In this document: positions 1-5,049 of the stretch, one piece after another
Position numbering within the stretch: position 1 is the first letter of the stretch
Layout: each line of letters starts with the position of its first letter
Assembly (NCBI GenBank): GCA_040235415.1
Contig: JBECKR010000229.1
Coordinates: 1-5,049, forward strand
DNA: 5,049 nucleotides
Source: JBECKR01 sp040235415
GTDB taxonomy: Bacteria; Acidobacteriota; Polarisedimenticolia; Polarisedimenticolales; Polarisedimenticolaceae
Direction: 5' to 3'
The notes under the pieces: model-generated
The model's input: the letters and a program-made list of their open reading frames with translations, nothing else
The model's database searches: none
Told to the model about the DNA's origin: nothing
Made by a program: the position numbers and the translations under genes

Positions 1-793
1 GCGGGCGCGCGAGGCGCGCCAGCGTGCGCGCGACGAGCGCGGTGCCCTCGACCCGGCTCGCTCGGATGCGGTGCTTCATGCCCGCGCTCCAGCGTGCGCT
101 CGCGATCCCCTCCCCCGCGAGGTGCACGACCGCGTCGAGCCCCTCCCAGGCGGCCGGATCGGTCTTGCCGCCCGCCGGGTCCCAGCCGATCTCGTCCTCG
201 CCGCGCGCGGCGCGCCGCACCACCCGCCGCACGTCGTGCCCGCCCGCGGACAGGAACGCGCCGAGCGCCGTCCCGACCAGCCCCGACGCTCCGGTGATCG
301 CGATCGCCATGCGCCGCGGGAACCGGCGGTGGCGCTCGAGATCGGCCGCCGTGATCTCGTGACGCCATCGGAACGTCCGACGGAGCCGCGACCGCACCGC
401 GGCGTCCCCCAGCAGTCTTCCGAGCGGACCGAGCGGGAGTCGGTACCGGATCCGGTCGACGAGCGTCGACGCATCCTCGCCCTGCGGCTCGAACTCGTGG
501 GAGTGCACCCAGTGCGCGAACGGTCCGCGCAGCTGCTCGTCGCGGAACCCGCGGCCGGGCTCGAACCCGCGATGGACCGCCTCCCAGCGGATCCGGAACG
601 GCCCCGCCGCGATGCGGAGCGTCCGGCGCGCGCCCTCGCCGATCGACCCGCCCGGCTCGATCTCGACCCGCTCCCACGGCGGCGACAACCGCCGGAACGC
701 TCCGGGACGAAGGTGCCAGGCGTAGACCTCCTCCGCCGACGCCGCGATCCTCGAGCGCGCCCTGAATCCGCTCGTTCGTGCCACGGTCGGCAT
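1..793 (-). CDS. SRPBCC domain fused to TIGR01777-family (YfcH/SDR39-like) epimerase domain, C-terminus cut by window edge
   Basis: The frame runs without a stop from ATG at 793 to base 1, giving 264 residues of a protein that in this family is usually about 450-480 long. Residues about 10-150 look like an SRPBCC (START/Bet v 1-like) ligand-binding domain: AEEVYAWHLRPGAFRRLSPPW near the start and a GPFAHWVHSHEF strand at 90-101. Residues 162-264 start an extended-SDR Rossmann fold with ITGASGLVG at 166-174, WDPAGGKTD at 204-212, DAVVHLAGE at 220-228 and RWS...K..I.ASRVEGT at 234-251, which are hallmarks of the TIGR01777 family (E. coli YfcH, human SDR39U1). Members bind NAD(P)(H) but their substrate is unknown; 'cell-division inhibitor SulA' labels on them are misleading. 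The SRPBCC-SDR fusion is a known architecture. Start choice is uncertain: no Shine-Dalgarno precedes ATG 793, and GTG at 784 (codon 4) is an alternative leaderless start. Identity is seen directly; substrate cannot be inferred. Confidence 0.93.
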   Translation of the reverse strand, partial: MPTVARTSGFRARSRIAASAEEVYAWHLRPGAFRRLSPPWERVEIEPGGSIGEGARRTLRIAAGPFRIRWEAVHRGFEPGRGFRDEQLRGPFAHWVHSHEFEPQGEDASTLVDRIRYRLPLGPLGRLLGDAAVRSRLRRTFRWRHEITAADLERHRRFPRRMAIAITGASGLVGTALGAFLSAGGHDVRRVVRRAARGEDEIGWDPAGGKTDPAAWEGLDAVVHLAGEGIASARWSAGMKHRIRASRVEGTALVARTLARLARP

Positions 794-797
794 TCTA
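792..797 (-). promoter_or_regulatory. Candidate -10 box TAGAAT overlapping the SDR-SRPBCC start
   Basis: On the minus strand TAGAAT (5 of 6 matches to TATAAT) covers 797-792 and shares its last two bases with the annotated ATG at 793. Seven bases separate its end from G784, the first base of an in-frame GTG. No clear -35 box is visible; GGAAAA lies 17 bases upstream. The arrangement resembles promoters of leaderless genes, but a six-base match this close to a start can occur by chance. Confidence 0.3.
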
Positions 798-831
798 AAG
801 GGTCGCCGTCACCTTTTTCCGCGTGATGCGC

Positions 832-837
832 TACAGT
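832..837 (+). promoter_or_regulatory. Candidate -10 box (TACAGT) for the TraB-family gene
   Basis: TACAGT lies 11 bases before the GGGAGG ribosome-binding site in the 67-base divergent intergenic region. Transcription starting about 7 bases downstream would give a leader of about 16-18 bases that still includes the ribosome-binding site. The -35 position (about 808-814) reads GTCACCT and is a poor match to TTGACA. The assignment rests mainly on position. Confidence 0.33.
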
Positions 838-848
838 GGGCGCTTTTC

Positions 849-863
849 GGGAGGCGGACCATC
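849..863 (+). promoter_or_regulatory. Shine-Dalgarno GGGAGG followed by ATC, the probable start of the TraB-family gene
   Basis: GGGAGG at 849-854 is followed by six bases and then ATC at 861-863, in frame with the TraB coding sequence. This is ideal spacing for initiation. No ATG, GTG or TTG occurs in this frame between here and ATG 1143, which would remove 94 residues including the GTAH motif. A CTG at 954 is in frame, but it has only two bases between it and an AGGGAGG stretch and would begin inside the first beta strand. ATC is a rare but documented initiation codon; a single-base error or mutation of ATG is the other explanation. Confidence 0.7.
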
Positions 864-2072
864 TCGAACGACCCGTCCGATCCTGCGGCCGGCGCCGCGG
901 CCGAGACCTGGCCGGGCGACGTCGTCGCGCTCCGCGTCGCCGGAAGGGAGGTTCTGCTCGTCGGGACGGCGCACGTCTCGCGCGAGTCGGCGGACCTCGT
1001 CCGTGAGGTCATCGCCCGCGCGCGGCCCGACCACGTCTCGGTCGAGCTCGACGAGCGCCGTTACCGGGCGCTCGCCGAGAAGGCGCGGTGGGAGGACCTC
1101 GACCTCAAGGAGGTCATCCGCAACCGGCAGCTCGCGACGCTGATGGTCAATCTCCTGCTGGCGTCGTTCCAGAAACGGATCGGCGGGAAGCTCGGCGTCG
1201 CTCCCGGAACCGAGCTCCTCGCGGCGATCGACGCCGCCAAGGACGCCGGCATCCCGTACAGTCTCGACGACCGCGACATCCGCACGACGATGCTGCGCGC
1301 TTGGCGATCGATGTCGCTGTGGCAGAAGTCGAAGCTCCTCAGCGCCGTCGCCGCGAGCGCGTTCGGCGAGGTCGAGCTGACGGAGGACGACCTCCGCGAG
1401 CTCCGCGAGCAGGACGTCCTGAGCGGGCTCATGGACGAGCTCGCGGGACACATGCCGACGCTCAAGCGCGTGCTGATCGACGAGCGGGACCGCTATCTCG
1501 CCGAGAAGATCCGGAACGCGCCCGGCGCCCGGGTCGTCGCGGTGGTCGGCGCCGGCCACGTCCGCGGCATCCGGACCGTTCTCGAGGGTCCCGCGCCCCG
1601 CGAGCCGCTCGACGTCGAGCGCGTGCCGCCGGCCTCGCCGGTTTGGAAGTGGGTCGGCTGGAGCATCCCGGCCTTGATCGTCGGCTCCCTCGTGCTGCTG
1701 GCCTGGACCAAGGGCGGGGCGGTCGCCGGGCACAACCTCGGCATCTGGATCCTCGCGAACGGCATCCCCGCCGCGATCGGAGCGGTCGCCGGGCTCGCGC
1801 ACCCCGGGACGATCCTGGCGGCGTTCGTCGCGGCGCCGATCACGAGCCTGTCGCCCCTGATCGGCGCGGGCTACGTCACGGCGTTCGTCCAGGCGTACCT
1901 CCGACCGCCACGCGTCCGCGACTTCCACGACGTCGCCGAAGACGCCGCACACCCCTCGGCGTGGTGGCGCAACCGGCTGCTCAAGGTCTTCCTGGCGTTC
2001 TTGCTGCCGAGCCTCGGGAGCGTTCTCGGGACCTTCGTCGGCGGCTACAAGATCCTCTCGAACCTGTTTTGA
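861..2072 (+). CDS. TraB/PrgY-family membrane protein (pheromone shutdown-related, TIKI superfamily), ATC start
   Basis: Read from ATC 861 this gives 403 residues, close to the usual 380-400 of bacterial and archaeal TraB (TIGR00261) proteins. The N-terminal domain carries both family signature histidine motifs: LLVGTAHVSRES with GTAH at 35-38 and VVAVVGAGHVRGI with GAGH at 230-233. It also has VELDERRY at 61-68 and the helical ERDRYLAEKI segment near 208-217. The C-terminal part is hydrophobic with about four membrane segments (about 264-282, 292-311, 315-342 and 374-394). The family includes enterococcal PrgY/TraB, which reduces sex-pheromone activity, and is related to TIKI proteins, which are metal-dependent proteases of Wnt; the conserved GxxH motifs are the proposed catalytic or metal site. 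No pheromone or conjugation genes are nearby, so that role should not be transferred; a membrane-anchored hydrolase of unknown substrate is the cautious reading. The family assignment is secure; the start is the unusual point. Confidence 0.92.
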   Translation: MSNDPSDPAAGAAAETWPGDVVALRVAGREVLLVGTAHVSRESADLVREVIARARPDHVSVELDERRYRALAEKARWEDLDLKEVIRNRQLATLMVNLLLASFQKRIGGKLGVAPGTELLAAIDAAKDAGIPYSLDDRDIRTTMLRAWRSMSLWQKSKLLSAVAASAFGEVELTEDDLRELREQDVLSGLMDELAGHMPTLKRVLIDERDRYLAEKIRNAPGARVVAVVGAGHVRGIRTVLEGPAPREPLDVERVPPASPVWKWVGWSIPALIVGSLVLLAWTKGGAVAGHNLGIWILANGIPAAIGAVAGLAHPGTILAAFVAAPITSLSPLIGAGYVTAFVQAYLRPPRVRDFHDVAEDAAHPSAWWRNRLLKVFLAFLLPSLGSVLGTFVGGYKILSNLF

Positions 2073-2082
2073 AGCCGACCGC

Positions 2083-2697
2083 TCACGCGCCGCCGAGCGG
2101 GATCGTGACCGAGACCGCGCCACGAAGATCCCCGGCCGCGTAGCCGGTCGCCTCGTCGTCGGGATAGCGCTCCCGGATCTCGGTGCGGAGCTCCGGGGGC
2201 ATCGCGGCGGGATCGCCGTGGCAGGCGAGACAGGCGCTCCCGACTACGATCGGCTTCAGGTAGCGCAGCTCTCGGCCGCCCTCGGCGGCGACGACCTCGG
2301 CGACCTCGGCGGGGAGCGCTCCCGCGTCGTGGCGCCGCTCGAGATCGCGGAGCCGTTCGGTCTCCCACGCGTCCGGCCGGTCCGTCGGGTTCCGGGGGCG
2401 GAGGCTGACGCGCCGGACCAGGATGCCGCCGATCGAGTGCCGCGCGGCGATGTCCTGCGCGACGTCCGCGCAGATCCGGACCGCGGCGGTCGGCCCACCG
2501 GAGGTCATCGCGGCCATGAGCTCCGCCTTGAGGTCCGTCGTCAGCCCCTGGGCCGCGAGCCGCGCCGTCTCGAGCGCCTCGGGCGGCACCGCCTGCGCCG
2601 CGCCCGCGGCCGGCACGCTGTTCGGTGCGCCGCCCGTCCCGCACGCCAAGGCCACAAGCGCCGCGGCGGCGACCGCAGATCCCGCTTTCCGTGTCAT
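2083..2697 (-). CDS. Small c-type haem lipoprotein, DUF3365 / Tll0287-like
   Basis: The protein has 204 residues and starts at ATG 2697. The N-terminus MTRKAG followed by an Ala/Val/Leu stretch ending LVALAC is a lipoprotein signal with lipidated Cys19, so the mature protein should be tethered to a membrane on the periplasmic side. Family features are VRICADVAQDIA (Cys76), VRRVSLRPRNPTDRPDAWE at 94-112, a single haem-attachment motif CLACH at 156-160 and ATGYAAGDLRGAVSV at 183-197. These match the DUF3365 (Tll0287-like) haem family, which has a PAS-like fold. My recollection is that the haem iron in Tll0287 is held by the CxxCH histidine and a distal cysteine; Cys76 is placed to be that ligand. 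A redox or gas-sensing role, or electron transfer, is possible but unproven. The start codon overlaps the stop of psd (ATGA), with AGGAGG five bases ahead, so the two genes are co-transcribed and probably translationally coupled. Confidence 0.9.
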   Translation of the reverse strand: MTRKAGSAVAAAALVALACGTGGAPNSVPAAGAAQAVPPEALETARLAAQGLTTDLKAELMAAMTSGGPTAAVRICADVAQDIAARHSIGGILVRRVSLRPRNPTDRPDAWETERLRDLERRHDAGALPAEVAEVVAAEGGRELRYLKPIVVGSACLACHGDPAAMPPELRTEIRERYPDDEATGYAAGDLRGAVSVTIPLGGA

Positions 2698-2708
2698 GGC
2701 TTCCTCCT
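2694..2708 (-). promoter_or_regulatory. psd/haem-lipoprotein junction: ATGA overlap with embedded Shine-Dalgarno
   Basis: The last codons of psd read AGG AGG AAG CCA TGA (Arg-Arg-Lys-Pro-stop). The two AGG codons at 2708-2703 form a consensus Shine-Dalgarno exactly five bases before ATG 2697-2695, which overlaps the TGA. This decides the start of the haem lipoprotein and predicts coupling of its translation to psd. Confidence 0.85.
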
Positions 2709-3599
2709 CGCGCCGACCGCGCGCCCGAGCCGAACCAGCGTCTCCCGCCCCGCGGCGGTCCTTTCGAGCAAATCCGCCTCCGGGGTCCACTTCCCGCGCT
2801 CGCCGAACAGCAGCACGCTCGATGCGCCGAACAGGAACCTGCCCTTCTCGTCCCCCCGCCGGAACGGCCGGTCCTCGGAATGCGTCTGCACGATCCGTCC
2901 GACGTTCATGGCGCCGACCTCGACGTACAGCAGCCGCCCGAAATGCTCCGTCTCGAGCACGCTCGCACGTCGCGCGTTGGTGCAGAACACGTCCGGAACC
3001 CGCTCGACGGCGTACGGGTTCACCGAGTGCAGCGCGCCGGAGATCCGCCGGGTTGCGAGCGTCCGACCGTCGTCGGGGTAGTGGAAGCGATGGTAGTCGA
3101 CCGGCGACAGCCGAGCGAGCAGAAGCGGCCCGCGCGCGAACGGCGCCGCGAGAGATGCGTCCCCAACGACGGCCGCGGCGGTCAGGTGCCGGCCCTTGAC
3201 CGGGAACGTCGTCGCCTCCGCGACCTCGGCGAGGGCGAGGTAGCGCGCCTCGGCGAACGCCGGGAGCACGTCGGGCTCGGAATCGAACGGCCGCACCCCC
3301 GCCCGGAACGCGCGCGCGAAGAACGCGTTGAACGACTCGAAGGGGCCGCTCTCGAACTCGTCCATGCGAATCCCGAACGCTCGCACGAACGGCCCGATCC
3401 GGCGCCGGCTGACGGGCGAGTCGTGGTACGCGCCCGCGAGCCGCGACAGCCACGGACGCGCCAAAATGCCGACGATCGCGCGTCCCCACGGCGTCCCGTA
3501 CAGCCGGCGCAGCGCGCCGCCGCCGTAGACCCTCTCCTCGATCTCGCGCCCGGCGGCACGGTCCCATATCCGGATCGGTTCGGCCTGCCCGGCGGCCAC
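2694..3599 (-). CDS. psd: Phosphatidylserine decarboxylase (clostridial-type), with altered processing motif
   Basis: The predicted product has 301 residues, a normal length for the clostridial-type PSD family. Psd decarboxylates phosphatidylserine to phosphatidylethanolamine at the membrane after self-cleaving to leave a pyruvoyl group. Family landmarks in order are IWDRAAGREIEERVYGGGAL (9-30), FESFNAFFARAFRAGVRPFD (87-106), FPVKG (132-136), LSPVDYHRFHYPDDG (164-178, His170 and His173), HSVNPYAVERVP (191-202), YVEVGAMNVGRI (225-236) and EKGRFLFGASSVLLF (251-265). Two key sites differ from what I know of the family: the SPADG motif reads AFAEA (114-118, Glu117 where E. coli has catalytic Asp90), and the GGST/LGST cleavage motif reads GASS (258-261), so the presumed pyruvoyl-forming Ser260 follows Ala rather than Gly. 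If processing occurs, the alpha chain would be residues 260-301. The GTG start at 3599 is supported by GGGAGG seven bases upstream. It heads a two-gene operon with the haem lipoprotein. Confidence 0.92.
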   Translation of the reverse strand: MAAGQAEPIRIWDRAAGREIEERVYGGGALRRLYGTPWGRAIVGILARPWLSRLAGAYHDSPVSRRRIGPFVRAFGIRMDEFESGPFESFNAFFARAFRAGVRPFDSEPDVLPAFAEARYLALAEVAEATTFPVKGRHLTAAAVVGDASLAAPFARGPLLLARLSPVDYHRFHYPDDGRTLATRRISGALHSVNPYAVERVPDVFCTNARRASVLETEHFGRLLYVEVGAMNVGRIVQTHSEDRPFRRGDEKGRFLFGASSVLLFGERGKWTPEADLLERTAAGRETLVRLGRAVGARRKP

Positions 3600-3620
3600 G
3601 CGTCGTCCTCCCGCGGACCT

Positions 3621-3648
3621 ATCGTAGCCGCTTCCGAGCCGCGGTCGA
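3621..3648 (-). promoter_or_regulatory. Candidate promoter for psd and the haem lipoprotein gene
   Basis: On the minus strand TCGACC (3648-3643) and TACGAT (3626-3621) each match the -35 and -10 consensus at four of six positions. They are 16 bases apart, and the -10 ends 21 bases before the GTG start of psd, leaving room for the GGGAGG ribosome-binding site at 3612-3607. Plausible by position and spacing, not proven. Confidence 0.38.
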
Positions 3649-3673
3649 GGTGCGGTGCCGGGCGGGCGGCTTC

Positions 3674-3682
3674 TGGTAGGAT
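3674..3682 (+). promoter_or_regulatory. Candidate extended -10 promoter (TGG-TAGGAT) for aceE
   Basis: TAGGAT at 3677-3682 matches TATAAT at four positions and is preceded by TG plus one base, the extended -10 form that can do without a good -35 box. The -35 region here (about 3653-3660) is not recognisable. Transcription would begin near 3689-3690, just where the downstream inverted repeat starts. Confidence 0.4.
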
Positions 3683-3689
3683 GCCAGAC

Positions 3690-3727
3690 GATGAATCGCC
3701 ATCACGTGGTGATGCGATCGACTCATC
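3690..3727 (+). repeat. Nested imperfect inverted repeat in the aceE leader: possible operator or 5' hairpin
   Basis: The inner palindrome ATCAC-GTG-GTGAT (3701-3713) has five-base perfect arms, or six with the flanking C3700/G3714 pair. Outer arms GATGAATCG (3690-3698) and CGACTCATC (3719-3727) pair at eight of nine positions. One base on the left and four on the right are unpaired between the two stems. It ends 25 bases before the aceE ATG, so it could be a repressor site next to the promoter or a folded structure at the very 5' end of the mRNA. The core does not match the E. coli PdhR box as I know it (ATTGGT-ACCAAT type). Confidence 0.55.
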
Positions 3728-3752
3728 GCACCCCGTCGGGAAAGGACGTCTC

Positions 3753-5049
3753 ATGACCGCCAAGGACGCTCACGAGCAGATCCACGAGCTCGAACGGGTC
3801 GAGACCCAGGAGTGGATCGAGTCGCTCGACTACGTCATCAAGAACGGCGGGGCCGAGCGCGTGCTCGAGCTCCTCCGCGACCTGCAGCGCCGGGCCGCCG
3901 AGTTCGGGATCGTCCTGCCGTACTCCGCGAACACCCCGTACATCAACACCATCCCCCGCAGCCGGCAGCCCCGGTTCCCGGGCAACCGTCAGATCGAGCG
4001 CAGGATCAAGAGCATCATCCGCTGGAACGCGATGGCGATGGTGGTGCGCGCGAACCGGCTGGTGAGCGGGATCGGCGGCCATATCTCGACGTTCGCGTCG
4101 GCCGCCACGCTGTACGAGGTGGCGTTCAACCACTTCTTCCGCGGCCCGGACGATCCGAGCGGGGGCGACCAGATCTACTTCCAGGGGCACGCCGCTCCGG
4201 GGATCTACGCGCGCGCGTTCCTCGAGGGCCGTATCACCGAGACCCAGCTCGAGAACTTCCGGCGCGAGCTCGCCGAGGGCGGGGGGCTGTCGTCCTACCC
4301 GCACCCGTGGCTCATGCCCGAGTTCTGGCAATTCCCGACCGTGTCGATGGGTCTGGGGCCGATCCTGGCGATCTACCAGTCGCGCTTCAATCGCTACCTC
4401 GAGGACCGCGGCCTGCGCGAGCGCACCGGCCGCGTCTGGGCGTTCCTCGGCGACGGCGAGACCGACGAGCCGGAGGCGCTCGGCGCGATCAGCCTCGCGG
4501 CGCGGGAGAAGCTCGACAACCTGATCTTCGTCATCAACTGCAACCTGCAGCGGCTCGACGGTCCGGTTCGCGGCAACGGCAAGATCATCCAGGAGCTCGA
4601 GGCGATCTTCCGCGGCGCCGGCTGGAACGTCATCAAGGTGATCTGGGGCGACACCTGGGACCCGCTCCTCGAGGCCGACCCCGACGGCATCCTCGCGAAG
4701 CGCATGGAAGACGCGGTCGACGGCGACTACCAGAAGTACACCGTCGAGGGCGGCGCCTACCTCCGGCGACACTTCTTCGGGACCGATCCGCGGCTGGTGA
4801 AGCTCGTCGAGCGGATGACCGACGAGGAGATCGCGAAGCTCCGGCGCGGAGGCCACGATCCGGAGAAGGTGTACGCCGCCTACCGCGCCGCCGTCGAGCA
4901 CCACGGCTCGCCGACCGTGATCCTCGCGAAGACCGTCAAGGGCTACGGGCTCGGCGAGGCGGGCGAGGGCAAGAACATCACGCACCAGCAGAAGAAGCTG
5001 AACGAGGAGGAGGTCCGGGAGTTCCGCTCGCGGTTCGGCATCCCGATAT
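3753..5049 (+). CDS. aceE: Pyruvate dehydrogenase E1 component, homodimeric type, C-terminus cut by window edge
   Basis: The window holds 432 residues, about half of the roughly 890 expected for the homodimeric E1. It oxidatively decarboxylates pyruvate with thiamine diphosphate (ThDP) and passes the acetyl group to lipoyl-E2. The match to AceE is strong throughout: LPYSANTPYINTIP (55-68), GGHISTFASAATLYEV (108-123), YFQGHAAPGIYARAFLEGR (142-160), SYPHPWLMPEFWQFPTVSMGLGP (181-203), and the ThDP/Mg motif GDGETDEPE at 233-241 with INCNLQRLDGPV at 261-272. Later come GDYQKY (324-329), RGGHDPEKVYAAY (365-377), KTVKGYGLGEAGEGKNITHQ (393-412) and the RFGIPD end. His110, His146 and His411 correspond to active-site histidines 106, 142 and 407 of E. 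coli AceE. Start ATG 3753 has AAGGA six bases upstream. Nothing suggests a lesion; aceF and lpd are expected downstream but are outside the window. Confidence 0.98.
   Translation, partial: MTAKDAHEQIHELERVETQEWIESLDYVIKNGGAERVLELLRDLQRRAAEFGIVLPYSANTPYINTIPRSRQPRFPGNRQIERRIKSIIRWNAMAMVVRANRLVSGIGGHISTFASAATLYEVAFNHFFRGPDDPSGGDQIYFQGHAAPGIYARAFLEGRITETQLENFRRELAEGGGLSSYPHPWLMPEFWQFPTVSMGLGPILAIYQSRFNRYLEDRGLRERTGRVWAFLGDGETDEPEALGAISLAAREKLDNLIFVINCNLQRLDGPVRGNGKIIQELEAIFRGAGWNVIKVIWGDTWDPLLEADPDGILAKRMEDAVDGDYQKYTVEGGAYLRRHFFGTDPRLVKLVERMTDEEIAKLRRGGHDPEKVYAAYRAAVEHHGSPTVILAKTVKGYGLGEAGEGKNITHQQKKLNEEEVREFRSRFGIPI

Noticed and set aside
71..826. 251-codon plus-strand frame across the SDR-SRPBCC gene
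   Set aside because: It is the complement of a well-supported minus-strand gene and is Arg/Pro-rich without domains.
1143..2072. Shorter TraB-family gene starting at ATG 1143
   Set aside because: It would lose the conserved GTAH and VELDERRY motifs and has no Shine-Dalgarno at suitable spacing; the upstream frame is clearly coding.
831..2123. 430-codon open frame on the minus strand opposite the TraB-family gene
   Set aside because: Its composition (very rich in Arg, Asp, Glu, Ala) is that of a GC-bias shadow, while the plus strand shows clear TraB motifs and membrane segments.
1088..2143. 351-codon plus-strand frame overlapping the TraB-family gene in another phase
   Set aside because: Arg/Pro/Gly-rich shadow frame with no family motifs; it would need to overlap the whole conserved TraB frame.
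2276..2318. Repeated cctcggcg units that look like a short tandem repeat
   Set aside because: They encode the ordinary EVAEVVAAEGG segment of the haem lipoprotein with biased codons; the units are irregular and only three or so long.
2083..3567. A 494-codon minus-strand frame that could suggest a long N-terminal extension of the haem lipoprotein
   Set aside because: The upstream 290 codons lie out of phase within psd and are Arg-rich shadow sequence. The lipoprotein signal, the AGGAGG site and the ATGA overlap fix the real start at 2697.
3723..4985. 420-codon open frame on the minus strand opposite aceE
   Set aside because: The plus strand encodes a near-perfect AceE here. The antisense frame is Arg/Asp/Leu/Val-rich low-complexity sequence typical of the complement of GC-rich codons, with no recognisable domain.

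Overview
This is a GC-rich bacterial chromosomal stretch (roughly 70% G+C by eye) with five protein-coding genes, two of them cut by the window edges. There are no RNA genes, mobile elements or CRISPR repeats that I can recognise. A predicted haem lipoprotein, a phosphatidylserine decarboxylase and a homodimeric-type pyruvate dehydrogenase E1 point to an aerobic or facultative, probably diderm bacterium from a high-GC phylum (Acidobacteriota, Myxococcota or a similar lineage). The sequence alone does not settle which.

Layout: (1) 1-793, minus strand, is the N-terminal 264 residues of a two-domain protein: an SRPBCC ligand-binding domain fused to a TIGR01777/YfcH-type NAD(P)-binding epimerase-like domain. 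(2) 794-860 is a short divergent intergenic region. (3) 861-2072, plus strand, is a TraB/PrgY-family membrane protein. Its only sensible start is an ATC codon behind a strong Shine-Dalgarno sequence. (4) Only 10 bases separate its stop from the convergent stop of a minus-strand pair, 2083-3599: psd (GTG start), followed through an ATGA overlap by a small c-type haem lipoprotein of the DUF3365/Tll0287 family. (5) 3600-3752 is a divergent control region with candidate promoters in both directions and a conspicuous inverted repeat on the aceE side. (6) 3753-5049, plus strand, is the first 432 residues of aceE (pyruvate dehydrogenase E1).

The genes do not form one pathway. psd makes phosphatidylethanolamine in the membrane. 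The coupled haem lipoprotein should sit on the periplasmic face of a membrane, aceE feeds acetyl-CoA into central metabolism, and the TraB and SDR-SRPBCC proteins are of unknown role. I see no new multi-gene system. The most notable points are the ATC start of the TraB gene, the altered self-processing and catalytic motifs of the decarboxylase (Asp to Glu, Gly-Ser to Ala-Ser), the tight coupling of psd to a haem lipoprotein, and the inverted repeat in front of aceE.
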